In this document: piece by piece, positions 1 to 10,250 of the stretch
How the letters are laid out: the number at the start of each line of letters is the position of its first letter
Position numbering within the stretch: position 1 is the first letter of the stretch
Source: Apium graveolens
Taxonomy: Eukaryota > Streptophyta > Magnoliopsida > Apiales > Apiaceae
Assembly: GCF_009905375.1 (NCBI RefSeq)
Contig: NW_027418124.1
Span: forward strand, 59,963-123,962
Reading direction: 5' to 3'
DNA: 64,000 nucleotides
Position numbers and translations under genes: made by a program
The notes under the pieces: model-generated
Told to the model about the DNA's origin: nothing
Databases searched by the model: none
Seen by the model: the letters and a program-made list of their open reading frames with translations, nothing else

Positions 1-1257
1 AGAAACGGAGCAAACCTGGAAATTTTCCAGTAGGGTCCTGCGCGCCCGCGCAGCAATGCTGAGCGGCCGCGCAGCAGCCTTGCGCGCCCGCGCAGAAATG
101 CTGAGCGGCCGCGCAGGGTCGGGGAAAATAATATATTGTTTTAGACTTCTACTTCTGTTTGGCTTCCAACTTCTATGTAATCTGAGTTTTATGGGACTAT
201 TATATAAGTAGATTTGAGACGTTTTTCACAGAGTATTAAGAGGGGATTATGTTTTAGATTGTGTTTTGCAAGAAGCGAAGGAGATAAGGAAGAAGACCGA
301 TTTAGCACACAGCAACGAAGAGGAAGCATATATTCTTGTGATTCTTGTTTCGTTGTAACGTTGGATGCTAGTTTTCTTGCTTTGACTTATTTACTCTTGT
401 GACATACTCTGTTTTAATATAATTAGTTTAGTTGTTATTTTCTTGTGTTCGTTTATCATGATTTCATATGAACCCATGATGGCGATAAGTTCTATTATGG
501 GCTAATCGTGATCATGGGGTTGCAACGGATTTATTATGGAATTCTTTAGTTAATTGTTTAATACTTTAGTGTGTGATGATTGCATGATATCTAGTATTGG
601 TTGTGCGTATTCGTCTTATGTGCGTCGCGAACATATAAGATAGGGTGTTAATCTCTTGTGAAGCGACGGTGGATCTTGAGATTTAGAACTTGCCATGCTA
701 GCATAGGTTCATGTACGTTGTGCATGATTAGTGGGTAACTCTAACAGTTTTATTTGCCCTATGTAATCAAAAGGAATAACTTGTGCTTAAATCGTTGTGT
801 TGTCAATTTCTGTAGACATATAGGAACTCAACATAATTGATGACTATTCAATTTCTATCTTAATTGTGGATGTTTGGTAGAATGGTATTAGTACAATGAA
901 AGTTGGCTTTTATCAGTTTCGTGTTATTCGATTAATATCATCACTGTCACATGCTAAAGGTAATAACTATGGCTATAGAAGGAAGTAATAATGAAGTTGT
1001 GATCTCATGAGTGTTTTATTATTGATAAATTGAAGTGTTAGTTAAGTGGTTAATTAAGTAGTTAATTATAGTTAATATTTAATCAACAATTTTAAGTGTT
1101 ATTATCTTAACATTGAGAAGTAATCATACATTGGTGAGTGAGTTAAATTAGACAATAAATTAGTCTGAGTCTCTGAGGGAATGAACTAGAAAGTATTCTA
1201 TATTACTTGCGAACGCGTATACTTGCGTGAATATTAGTGCGTGATTTCGCCCTAACA
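1..1257 (+). mobile_element. Part of a Tat/Athila-like Ty3/gypsy LTR (family X), 3' end
   Basis: The right edge ends in GCCCTAACA and abuts copia RT coding sequence directly, so this is the 3' end of an LTR inserted into SIRE-1. The reverse complement of its last 120 bases closely matches the start of the element at 34277, which has clean TG...CA ends and a 5-bp target duplication there. The left end lies outside the window, so I cannot tell a solo LTR from the 3' LTR of a full element. No coding capacity is visible; the 62-codon frame at 214-402 is not conserved in the other copy. The Tat/Athila assignment rests on the remembered style of the LTR ends and is tentative. Confidence 0.7.
39..116. 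repeat. GC-rich 42-bp tandem duplication inside LTR-X
   Basis: Two near-identical units start at 39 and 81, each holding GCGCGCCCGCGCAG followed by GAGCGGCCGCGCAG. They stand out in AT-rich surroundings. The other family-X copy has a diverged counterpart near 36990-37090 built on GCGACCGCCCTG-like blocks. Confidence 0.85.
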
Positions 1258-2178
1258 GTTGACAAAACTCTTTTCTTTAGAAATGTTAATGGCTCTACAA
1301 TACTTGTTCAAATTTATGTAGATGATATTATATTTGGTTCTACAGATGATAAGCTTTGTAAAAAGTTTGCTAAGTTAATGCAAAGTAAATATGAAATGAG
1401 CATGATGGGAGAGCTAACTTATTTTCTTGGTTTACAAGTTAAACAAGTTAGTGGTGGAATTTTCATTAGTCAAACTAAATATATTTATGAACTTTTAAAG
1501 AAGTTTTACTTAATGGATTGTTCATCTGCAAAAACTCCCATGGCCACTACCACCAAGCTTGAATTAAACAAGGCTAAAAAGTCTGTGGACATTTCAAGTT
1601 ATAGAGGCATGGTTGGCTCACTTTTATATTTAACTGCTAGTAGACCTGATATAATGTTTTCTACATGTATCTGTGCTAGATTTCAAGCTGACCCTAAAGA
1701 GTCTCACTTAGTGGCTATTAAAAGAATTTTCAGTTAACTTAAAGGGACTCCAAATCTAGGAATTTGGTACCCTAGAGAGTCTGGTTTTAATCTAATTGGC
1801 TACTCAGATGCAGATTATGCAGGTTGTAAAATAGACAGGAAAAGCACAACTGGCACCTGTCAATTTCTAGGGAATATGCTAGTGTCATGGTTCAGCAAGA
1901 AGCAAAATTCTGTTTCTACGTCAACAGCTGAAGCTGAGTACATTGCTGCTGGTAGTTTCTGTGCACAGATATTGTGGATGAGGAATCAACTATTTGACTA
2001 TGGGCTAACTGTTGACAAAATTCCTATATTTTGTGACAATACAAGTGCCATTGCCATTACTGAAAATCCAGTGCAGCACTCAAGAACCAAACACATTGAC
2101 ATCAAGTACCACTTCATAAGGGAACATGTGATGAAAGGTACAGTGGAACTTCATTTTGTTCCAAGTGAAAAGCAGATT
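1258..2178 (+). pseudogene. pol: SIRE-1 pol remnant: C-terminal reverse transcriptase and RNase H
   Basis: This is the end of copia Pol, which copies the element RNA into DNA in cytoplasmic particles. The RT active-site motif YVDD is present near 1318-1329, followed by the GELTYFLG and SRPDIMF blocks. RNase H acidic motifs follow: YSDADYAG, AEAEYIA and CDNTSAI. A nonsense codon (TAA at 1735-1737) sits where SIRE-2 reads a Tyr codon; otherwise the frame is open up to the insertion at 2179. The N-terminal half of RT is missing because LTR-X cuts it at 1257. The reading frame before 1258 belongs to the LTR and is not pol. Pol resumes in frame at 6352. Confidence 0.9.
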
Positions 2179-3911
2179 TGTAACACCCCCAGATCCGGGG
2201 TCGGGGATCCGGGTCGTCACGGTCTTTCTTTCCACAATAACACTTCACTTAATTAATAATAAACAACCTTATGCTGTGACCCCACACTAACACACACCAC
2301 AACCCGTTATAGTCTCAGAGATGAAATTCAAATAAGTACAAGTCTTTGAATCCACAATTTAAAAGTTATTACAACCCAAAACGATTACTTGATAAATTTA
2401 CAGTTAATTGCCATTATCTGCTACAAGTTATAATTATACATAATTGATTCTCAAAAGTAGATGGTCTGATCTACAATAGATCTACCTCTGCAGCTATAGC
2501 AGCTACGACATCATCGGGAAGACGAGGGACGCTTCCCACGCGCTTGCACTGGGTCTGCTGGAGTCTGGCCATCCTTCCTAACTGTTGTTGTGTGATGAAG
2601 AAATAAAGCAAGAGTGAGCCTTACAGCTCGCAAGATAATACATAGTGATAACAATAATATAAGTATCTAAATGGATACTTACTAGAATCTTTATCGTGAG
2701 TAAGGTAATTACTTACTGGATATAAGTTTTAAAACAAGGGATGAAGTTACCAAATACTTCACTATACTTATATCATTTATAAAGCTACTTGAACTACCAC
2801 TGTTCAAAGTATAATAAAATTCACGAGGTCATCCCATAGATGAGACCACAAATAAAACTTGAAAATATTTGATCTTTGAAATATTTTGAAAAGAGATGAA
2901 GTTACGAGATACTTCATTCAATGGATACACCAATAAAAATGTTTGACCCTGTCAATGCTTCGGCAACCACCCATTAGTAGCCTTTCAATCGAAATGCTAT
3001 GGGTAGTGTTGCAGAATTATCCAAATGGATGATGAACTCATTACGGGAGTTTACCGCGCTAGGAAGACCACTTACGATGATCAGTCGTAGTAGTACAACC
3101 CCACCATTTTCTACATGTAGAGGAGAACCTGTCGGATTTACTTGTCAACCGAACACTGAACTCCTAAGGAATGGACCGCCTTAGCGGAACTTCCAGGCCA
3201 TTTGGGCCAATATAATAAGGCTGGGCCGGCGCTACTCGACCACTTACGCCACTCCTAGTTCAGATGAAATCCATGACTCTGAAACGTAAAGCTCGTTTCC
3301 CCCTTTCCCCAAGTAGAAACTTGTTGATACGGCTCCACCAAGAAGTCGTATCTAGTTGGAAAGGAAAACTCACCGATATTTCCCAGGCGATGCCTGTTAA
3401 TGGATTAACTTGTTCCAAGAATTTTACTTCCCGAATATTGGGTAAGTAATCAAAAACTCTTTTACCAAGACAGCAACCTTGTTGCGAATATAAAACACAC
3501 CACCGAGCCGGATCCCCCATGTTTTGAGCGAGTATTTAAATCCCCTTTTTAAAAGGAAGATCTTAAATATAAAAATAGTTTTGGGATCCGCTCTAACTTT
3601 TGAAAATCATTTTAAAGACTCGAAAACACTTTAAAGAGTGTTTGGAGTAAAACTGATTTAATGAAGTAAATCAGTCCCCAGAATATTTAGAAAATGACTG
3701 AATATTAATATTTATATAATATTCCCATAAAGAATAATCTTTATAAAAATAATTGAAGTAGAAGTATTAAAACTTATACTTGAAACGAGTACTAAATAAT
3801 CAAAGATATACTTATATGAAAGTATTATCTTTAGTTGAATAATCGAAAATAAGTTTGATTATTGACACCTTATTCTTTAATAAAATAAAGAATATACCTC
3901 AGCAAATACTC

Positions 3912-4184
3912 GGAGTCATAGATCCTCAAATGAATATTCAAATAATATTCAATAAATAAAATAAGCTGAGTAATAAGCCCTCAAATGAATATTCGAAATA
4001 ATATTCATTAAATAATAAGCCGAGTCATAATACCTCGAATGAATATTATAAATAATATTCATTAAATAAAATAAAGGAGTCATACATCCTCAAATGAATA
4101 TCCAAGTAATATTCAATAAATAATATAAAGGAGTCATAAGTCCTCGAATGAATATTCAAGATAATATTCATTAATAAAATAAAG
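3912..4184. repeat. AT-rich tandem array, about 5 units of 55-60 bp
   Basis: Units contain GGAGTCATA, then TCCTCAAATGAATATTC and AATATTCATTAAATAAAAT, with small changes between copies. The related full-length LTRs carry only about three units at the matching place. Confidence 0.85.
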
Positions 4185-4230
4185 TTATCAAATAAACCTT
4201 ATTCGATTAATAGTTTGGAAACTATAACCA

Positions 4231-4255
4231 TATATATATATATATATATATATAT
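4231..4255. repeat. (TA)n microsatellite in the solo LTR
   Basis: An uninterrupted TA run of 25 bases. The full-length gypsy-A LTRs have a shorter, interrupted TATA tract at the matching position near 12340 and 22380. Confidence 0.9.
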
Positions 4256-6351
4256 CCATATCCATATATACAAAATTACTCGGGATCCTCGACTCCCGGT
4301 TTTAGAAAATATTTTCACCTTTGGGTCCCTATACTAAGGGTATATGCAAGTTACCGCTATCCTCTAGCATAGGTATTATCAACTGAACCAACAGATATAT
4401 ATTCCAAGAATATGAAACAGGCATGCATATATACCATATCACATGCTACAATATATCGCATCATTTGCTAATTATCCAACATGCATCTATCGCAAGATAA
4501 TGCAAATACATATATTCATCACAACAACAGTATAACGGATAGAATACTTGCCTGAGCGACTTGGGGGTGAGAAAGGCTCGGGACGAGTCTGATAACCTAT
4601 AAACAACAAGTAAGTTGGAATTAAACCAAAATCACTTGTAAATCTATACTTTAACTAACTTAGACTCTAACGCTTGTTTTGCGCTCACTGATTTGCTTAA
4701 GTCACTCGGGTACCCTCGGCTCCACCATTTTTAATAATTTAACCTTTACGAGTTTTAAAGCGATTCCTTCGCGAGTGTCTTACCAACTGCCTAACACACT
4801 TACCATAAATGTTTCATACATTAATTAACCCTTTTTGGTCTTTAACCTATGTTTCAAAGTAAGGCGAGGGAAAAAGTTTCGTTCGCGAAACGCCGTTACT
4901 TGAAACGGTCGTTTCTCCTAAACCGTGCATCGGAATCGAACGAACTACATATCAAAATGAAGCTCATAACATGAGCTATCTAAACATGGCAGTGGTCATA
5001 ATCTAGCAGGGGGTTCTCGGGTCCTAATGCTATGCACAAAAACAGTCCAAAGAAAATCGGACGTTACGACGGCTATGTTTACGCGATTTCCCAATTTTAA
5101 ACCATACAAAACCAACCACAAACCAACCTCAAATCCAACATACAACCAACATCCATCCTTATCACATCATAACAACCCCAACCAATTCAATTTAATCATT
5201 CATACTTATGCCTAAACTTAACTTTAATCATACTTAAGTTCTTTTAATCAAAACCACAACATTTACCATTACATTTCACTACCACTCCAAATCCCAAACT
5301 CTAAATCACAACAACAAGCTACAATATCATCCTACTAATCAAAATCATCTTATAATACATAGGAATCTAGGGTTTGGAGATGGTATACCTTCCTTGAAGT
5401 GGTGGGAGGAGCTAGGAAGCCTTAAGAAGCTTTGAGAAGTCTTAAGAATGCTTGGATCTTCAAGAAAACAAGAAAACTTCAAGTTAAAAAAACTTGAAAA
5501 CACTATTCATAGTCTTCTTCTTTGATTAAATGAAGAAGATTGAGAAGGAATTAATGGCTTAAACTCATGATATAGTCCTAACTAAGCATGAAGATGATTA
5601 GGGAATTATCTTACCAATTTAGGAAGCTTGGATCTTGGATTTTGAATTTCTCTTGCCTTTTGAATAGTGAAAAGCCGTGAGCAATGAAGAACAAAGCCTT
5701 GGTTGCTTTTGATTTTTTTGATGAAAATGATTTTACTTGGCTTGGTTGATTGGTTTTTGTGCTTGCTTTAGTCAATTACCTTCTTGCCCTTGGATTTGTG
5801 TGGTTACAAAGCCACCACACCTCCTTCCTTCCCATGTCATGCTTATGTCATCCTCATGATGTCATCCTCACTTCCTTGTCCTCTTTCTATTGGTTGGATG
5901 ACATCATTCCCACTAATCCCTTTGATTAACTTCCTAATCGTTTGCCTAATGACCGCTGATCTGTTATACGGTTCGCTTAACTTTCGTTTTCGTTTATCGT
6001 TTGAGGGATCATACCCGATATCTTATTACTTAGGTTCCCTCAACCTTTCTCAATATATTATATTCCTTTTATGATCCTCTCCTATAATCCTTTAATTTAA
6101 ATCCTTTTATCCTGTTACCTTCTTCTCAATTCTTTCCGTATCTAGTGGATTTCCGGGAAAAATCCAAGTGTTCGGAATTGGATTCTGACGATCTTTACAT
6201 ACAGTTATATACTACATAGAGTACTAATAATATCCCATAAGATCAATAACAGAACCCCTACATAGCGTGGCATGAACAGTTTTCTCATTCAGCAAAAACA
6301 CTATTCATAAGGGTTTCAGAAATTTCCAAAAATTGGGGTTATTACAAGATT

Positions 6352-6432
6352 GCAGACATATTTACCAAACCACTTGATGAATCAACATTCACAAGATTAG
6401 TAAGTGAGCTAGGTATGCTTAATTATTCATAA
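6352..6432 (+). pseudogene. pol: SIRE-1 pol C-terminus (RNase H tail and stop)
   Basis: This continues the RNase H frame cut by the solo LTR. It reads [12 protein letters not shown], a signature of the end of copia Pol, and then the terminal LVSELG block before a TAA stop. The same ending occurs at 53640-53732 in SIRE-2. The AGATT duplicated at the insertion codes the last residue before the break. The piece is intact but belongs to a gene broken upstream. Confidence 0.92.
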
Positions 6433-6517
6433 TTTCATGGTCCTATTGCAATTTGTATTGTAGCCTGAAATGAATTTGTTACAAGAACAAAGTTGGCTTT
6501 GCATATAGTTTACTTCA

Positions 6518-6671
6518 TCAATGGATATTCCCTATCCGTTGAAAGCCAAAATTGTACTATCAACGGATGTTCATTATCCGTTGAAAGACAAATACATTTC
6601 TGGTAGTTTTATCCTTCAACGGATAAAACTGTGTTAATCTTCAACGGATAACCATTTACCTCATCCGTTGA
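6518..6671. repeat. Cluster of seven TCAACGGAT / ATCCGTTGA motifs
   Basis: Forward copies start at 6518 (as TCAATGGAT), 6560, 6616 and 6641; reverse-complement copies start at 6534, 6575 and 6663. The pairs 6518/6534 and 6560/6575 can fold into short hairpins with 6-7-nt loops. Same motif as in the 3' LTR and in ORF3. Confidence 0.9.
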
Positions 6672-6843
6672 AGTGTCACATCAGTCATTTTACATGAGTC
6701 ACAACCGTTGATTCTTTTACTTAACCGTCGATACATATACAATTTTATGCATTTGTATTAAAGGCAGTTTTAAGAATTTCTACCGTTTATTTTATGCTCA
6801 AACGGCTGTAATTTTCTTAAAAGAACTATTTAATTCAAGAAAG

Positions 6844-6850
6844 TATAAAA
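6844..6850 (+). promoter_or_regulatory. TATA box of putative internal ORF3 promoter
   Basis: TATAAAA lies 119 bases before the ORF3 ATG. SIRE-2 keeps the same box in GTATAAAAGC, 117 bases before its ORF3 ATG. Function is inferred. Confidence 0.6.
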
Positions 6851-6962
6851 GCCCCCTTGAATTCTTATTTTCACTTTACGCTTTCTTGCTATTTTTCAAA
6901 AGCTTTTATTCTCTTTCTCTCCCAAAACTCTCAATCTTTCTCTGTAACCTCTACTCACAACA

Positions 6963-9900
6963 ATGGCACCAGTAGTCAAGATTATGTCTCAGTCTGGATT
7001 TGTTTATGAAAAGAACAATTTCGTAGCCTTGGTGGAAAAGAGTGAAGCCCACTCAGATTATCACAAGATGATGGACTTCATCAAAAGCTGCAAACTAAGC
7101 TATGCAATGCTGGAAGCCCCAACTATCTATTGTGAGGTAATTAAGGAGATTTGGACAACAACAGAGTTCAACTCCACAAACATGACCATTGCTTTCTCTC
7201 TCAAAGGTAAGGATTACTGTATTAACTGTGATGATATACAGTCTTGCTTTAAGCTACCTGAGAATAATGCCATGACACCACACACTGATAATGATGTATC
7301 TGCTATATTAGATTCCATAGGCTATTCTTTTAATTCTGCTAGCTTAAGGAGCATTAGAAGAAAGGGCCTTAGGAAAGAATGGAGTTTTCTTGGAGATGCC
7401 TTTATCAAGGTTTTCTCTGGGAAGATTAGCAATTTTGATGCCATAACTTCATCTCTTGTTAATATGCTCTATATGCTAGTTTCTGATAGGTACTTTAATT
7501 TTAGCAACTATGTCATGCTAGAATTATGTTCCAGATTAGGTAACAAAGCTAATAGACCTCATAAAATCTACTATGCTAGATTCTTTATGTTATTGGATAA
7601 CCATGTTGCTGAAGGTTTGGTCATAACTAATGAGAGCAATAAACTCAAATGCTGGGCACAAGAGAAAAGGGTCCTTGCAGACCTTTTGAGAATTAACCTC
7701 AACAGCCAGGTGCCATTGGTATATTTACCAATAATGAATGTACCTCAGGTAAGTGAGGTAAATACTTCTGCAACTCCTACTTCTTCCAACCCCATTGTTT
7801 CTTTGCCTTCTAGTGTGGCAATGGAATCCGTGTCTTTGTCCCAACAGATTCCTACCAAAGCCATCAAAACTAAAATTCCAAAACACAAGTCAAAGAAAAC
7901 CATCTCTGTTGTTTCTCAAAAGACAACAGTTGTAACAACTACCATAAACCCTGAAGGGAGTGAACAGGGTGTGAGTGGTGAGGGGAGGGGTGAACATCAA
8001 GAAACCCCCCAGGATAAGGTAGGAGAGGTGAGTGGTACCCTAGCCAGCCAAGCCACAGTCTCTCAAAAAACTATGGTGGTTCAAAAGGATTCAAACACAT
8101 CCCTAGTTGCATCCTCCCAAAAGGATGCAACTATTGAAAATAGTCCCCAACCAGGGACACAGAACAAAAGAGGGAGGGACACTGAAGCCAAACATTCACC
8201 TATCAAAGCCTTTTCAAGAAGAAAGAAGGCTAAAACCCTAATTTCAACACAGGGGCACACACTGCACAGATACATCCACCTGTATCTTTGCCTTCTCAAA
8301 TTCAGCTTGATGTGGCTCCAGCAAATGTGGAGTTACAGCCCCATTCTCTCATAATAGACACACATCAATCACCAAATTCTCCATCACCATCTCTGGATGT
8401 GGATATGATATTCACATCAATTCCTGATTCTCCCTCTTTAAAACTAAGGGAGGAGCCCCACTCAAATCCTGGTGATCATCATCTTTTAGATGATTTGTTG
8501 GATCATCAGCCAATTCTTTCAGACTTAGTTGAAGAATCTGTGTCACCTCACTTAAAATCAATCCATACAGATTCAACAATTATGTCACTTTCAATATCTA
8601 CTTCATTTCCTTCTTCAACGGATATTTCTCATCCGTTGACAAGTGGTTGTTCTTCGACGGATAAGCTTAACAGCAGTAATCCGTTGATACCATCAGTTCC
8701 TACTTCAACGGATACTCCCTATCCGTTGATAGTCCCTACACATATATCTGAATCAATTCCAAGTGTAGAAGACATGGTTACTATACAATCACTTCTAGAA
8801 TTGAGGGAAGGGAGTGATAATTTGAGTGAGAGGCTGGGTTGCTCCCAGGCAAAAGGAGAGGTTGAGAGTCAAAATATGCATGCTATTTCTTCCAGCATGG
8901 CAAAAGTGAGTGAGAGGAGTGCCACCTTAGTAGGTGAGGGTGAGGGTGTGTGTGAGCCAGGGGGAGCCCCTGATGCAAGAATATAGAGAAAATGAGAGAA
9001 AAGCAGGTACAGAAGCTATAAGGGTGGATCCAGCCATTGCTAGTGAGTCAATGATTGTGGATGATGCTGAAAAGGGAAGACAATTTCAGCAACATTACAA
9101 AGCTGTAATTGATAACATTTCCTTGGATGCTGACACTTTTACTCATCCTGTTTCAGCCTATCAACTGTTGGCTGCTTAGGGCAATGTGGAGGCAGAGCAG
9201 ACTTTGAACATAGTGCACACTTCAGAATCTCTTCAAAGAGATAAAGCTGCTGTTAATAGGATGCCTTCTCAAGCTGGTGAGCCATCTGAAGGTTTTGAAG
9301 TAAATTCTCATGATGATGACTCTGTTTCTTTGGATGGAAGCATGAACTTAGGGGGAGATGAAGGCCCAAGTTCTGTTCCAAATTTACCTGAATGGGCATG
9401 GACAAAGAAATCTGCACAAGGACAGTTTGGTGTAGCTTTGGTCAAGCAGGTCATGGCTATTCAAAAGACCCTTCAGGAAACTTCAGATGCTGGTACCAAG
9501 GCTATTCTTCAAGCTCATCTAGATTTTCTGCATCTCCTGCAGTTGCAACACATCAGACAGAATTTGAGTGTGGATGAACTCAAAAAGGATATTACTGACT
9601 TGAAATCCTACAATTCTGAGAAGTTGGATTCAGTCATGCCTTATGGTACAATGCAAGATTTGTTGTTGAGACTGAGGTGAGAATCTGATGCTAACAAGAG
9701 GCTGGCCAAGTTGGAAGACAGAGTTCAAGTCATTGAAAACTCTGTGGTCACCATACTTCAAAATCAACAATCTCACATAAGTCTACTATTGCAGCTGGCA
9801 AAAGCACAAGGCTTGATCCCTATCCTTGACGATAACAAAAAGGGGGAGAATAAAAGGGAAGGGGAAGGAGAGCCATCAACAAAAGTTCAAATATCTAAAG

Positions 9901-10250
9901 TGCCAGTTCCTGCCATCACCACTTCTCCAACACCTCAAATCAAAGGAAAGCTTGATGGAATTGATCTAATCCAGATAGCAGCAGCTGAGATGAAAGTCAA
10001 AGAGCAAAGGAGGAGAATTGATGAAAGGATGCAACAAGTGTTTGGCTCTACAACCTCAAAATCACAATCTGTGAAGCATAGCACAAAGGTGGAGCCAATA
10101 ATTATGGAGCTCATGCCAGTAAGGAGGAATAAGGGTGGAGAGACTTCTTCAAAGAATCTGAAACCTCTGGTTCTCAAGCCCAACAACAGATCCAACAAGG
10201 ACTCTACAAAGAACCCTCTAAGCCTTGCTCAGTTGAAAGGAGTGGATTTT
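6963..10250 (+). pseudogene. SIRE-1 ORF3 (so-called env-like ORF), N-terminal three quarters, broken
   Basis: The ATG is chosen because SIRE-2 and SIRE-1 share the start MAPVVKIMSQ in the same ACAATGGC context. The first 260 residues form a conserved block containing DYHKMMDF, KLSYAML and GLRKEWSF, and read like the N-terminal domain of plant retroelement accessory proteins. A Ser/Thr/Pro-rich linker follows, and then a helical region ending in AKAQGL. A signal peptide and a clear membrane segment are not seen. Breaks: a shift out of frame near 8265-8290, a return to frame near 8940-8970, and nonsense codons at 9177 (TAG where SIRE-2 has CAG) and 9678 (TGA). Gypsy-A interrupts the gene at 10250; the remainder is at 24558. 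Function unknown. The label env-like comes only from its place in Sireviruses. Confidence 0.8.
8615..8729. repeat. Six TCRACGGAT / ATCCGTTGA motifs inside ORF3 coding sequence
   Basis: Motifs start at 8615, 8631, 8654 (here TCGACGGAT), 8679, 8705 and 8721, alternating forward and reverse. They encode repeated STD...HPL or STD...YPL peptide units. SIRE-2 has the matching cluster at 55892-56006. Confidence 0.9.

Larger units (their letters stand above)
2179..6346 (-). mobile_element. Solo LTR of gypsy-A family (Tekay/Del-type)
   Basis: Bounded by TGTAACACCC on the left and GGGGTTATTACA on the right, flanked by the direct repeat AGATT (2174-2178 and 6347-6351). The host copia frame reads correctly across the junction when the insert is removed. 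The 4.17-kb sequence is the reverse complement of the gypsy-A LTRs at 10251 and 20292, including the tandem AT-rich array and the leader-like blocks. There is no internal domain, primer-binding site or polypurine tract, so this is a solo LTR left by LTR-LTR recombination. Small frames inside it, such as 5784-6074, are not credible genes. Confidence 0.93.
6433..6962 (+). promoter_or_regulatory. Post-pol gap of SIRE-1: motif cluster, TATA box and CT-rich leader before ORF3
   Basis: There is no reading frame here. The first part carries a cluster of TCAACGGAT and its reverse complement; the last part has TATAAAA at 6844, a pyrimidine-rich stretch (TTCTCTTTCTCTCCC and similar) and the context ACAACAATGGC at the ORF3 start. 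The equivalent gap in SIRE-2 (53733-54241) has the same order of parts and nearly the same spacing. I infer an internal promoter for ORF3. Confidence 0.6.

Noticed and set aside
1237..1257. Apparent N-terminal start of the pol frame beginning at 1237
   Set aside because: The first seven codons belong to LTR-X and the initial codon is GTG. True pol sequence begins at 1258.
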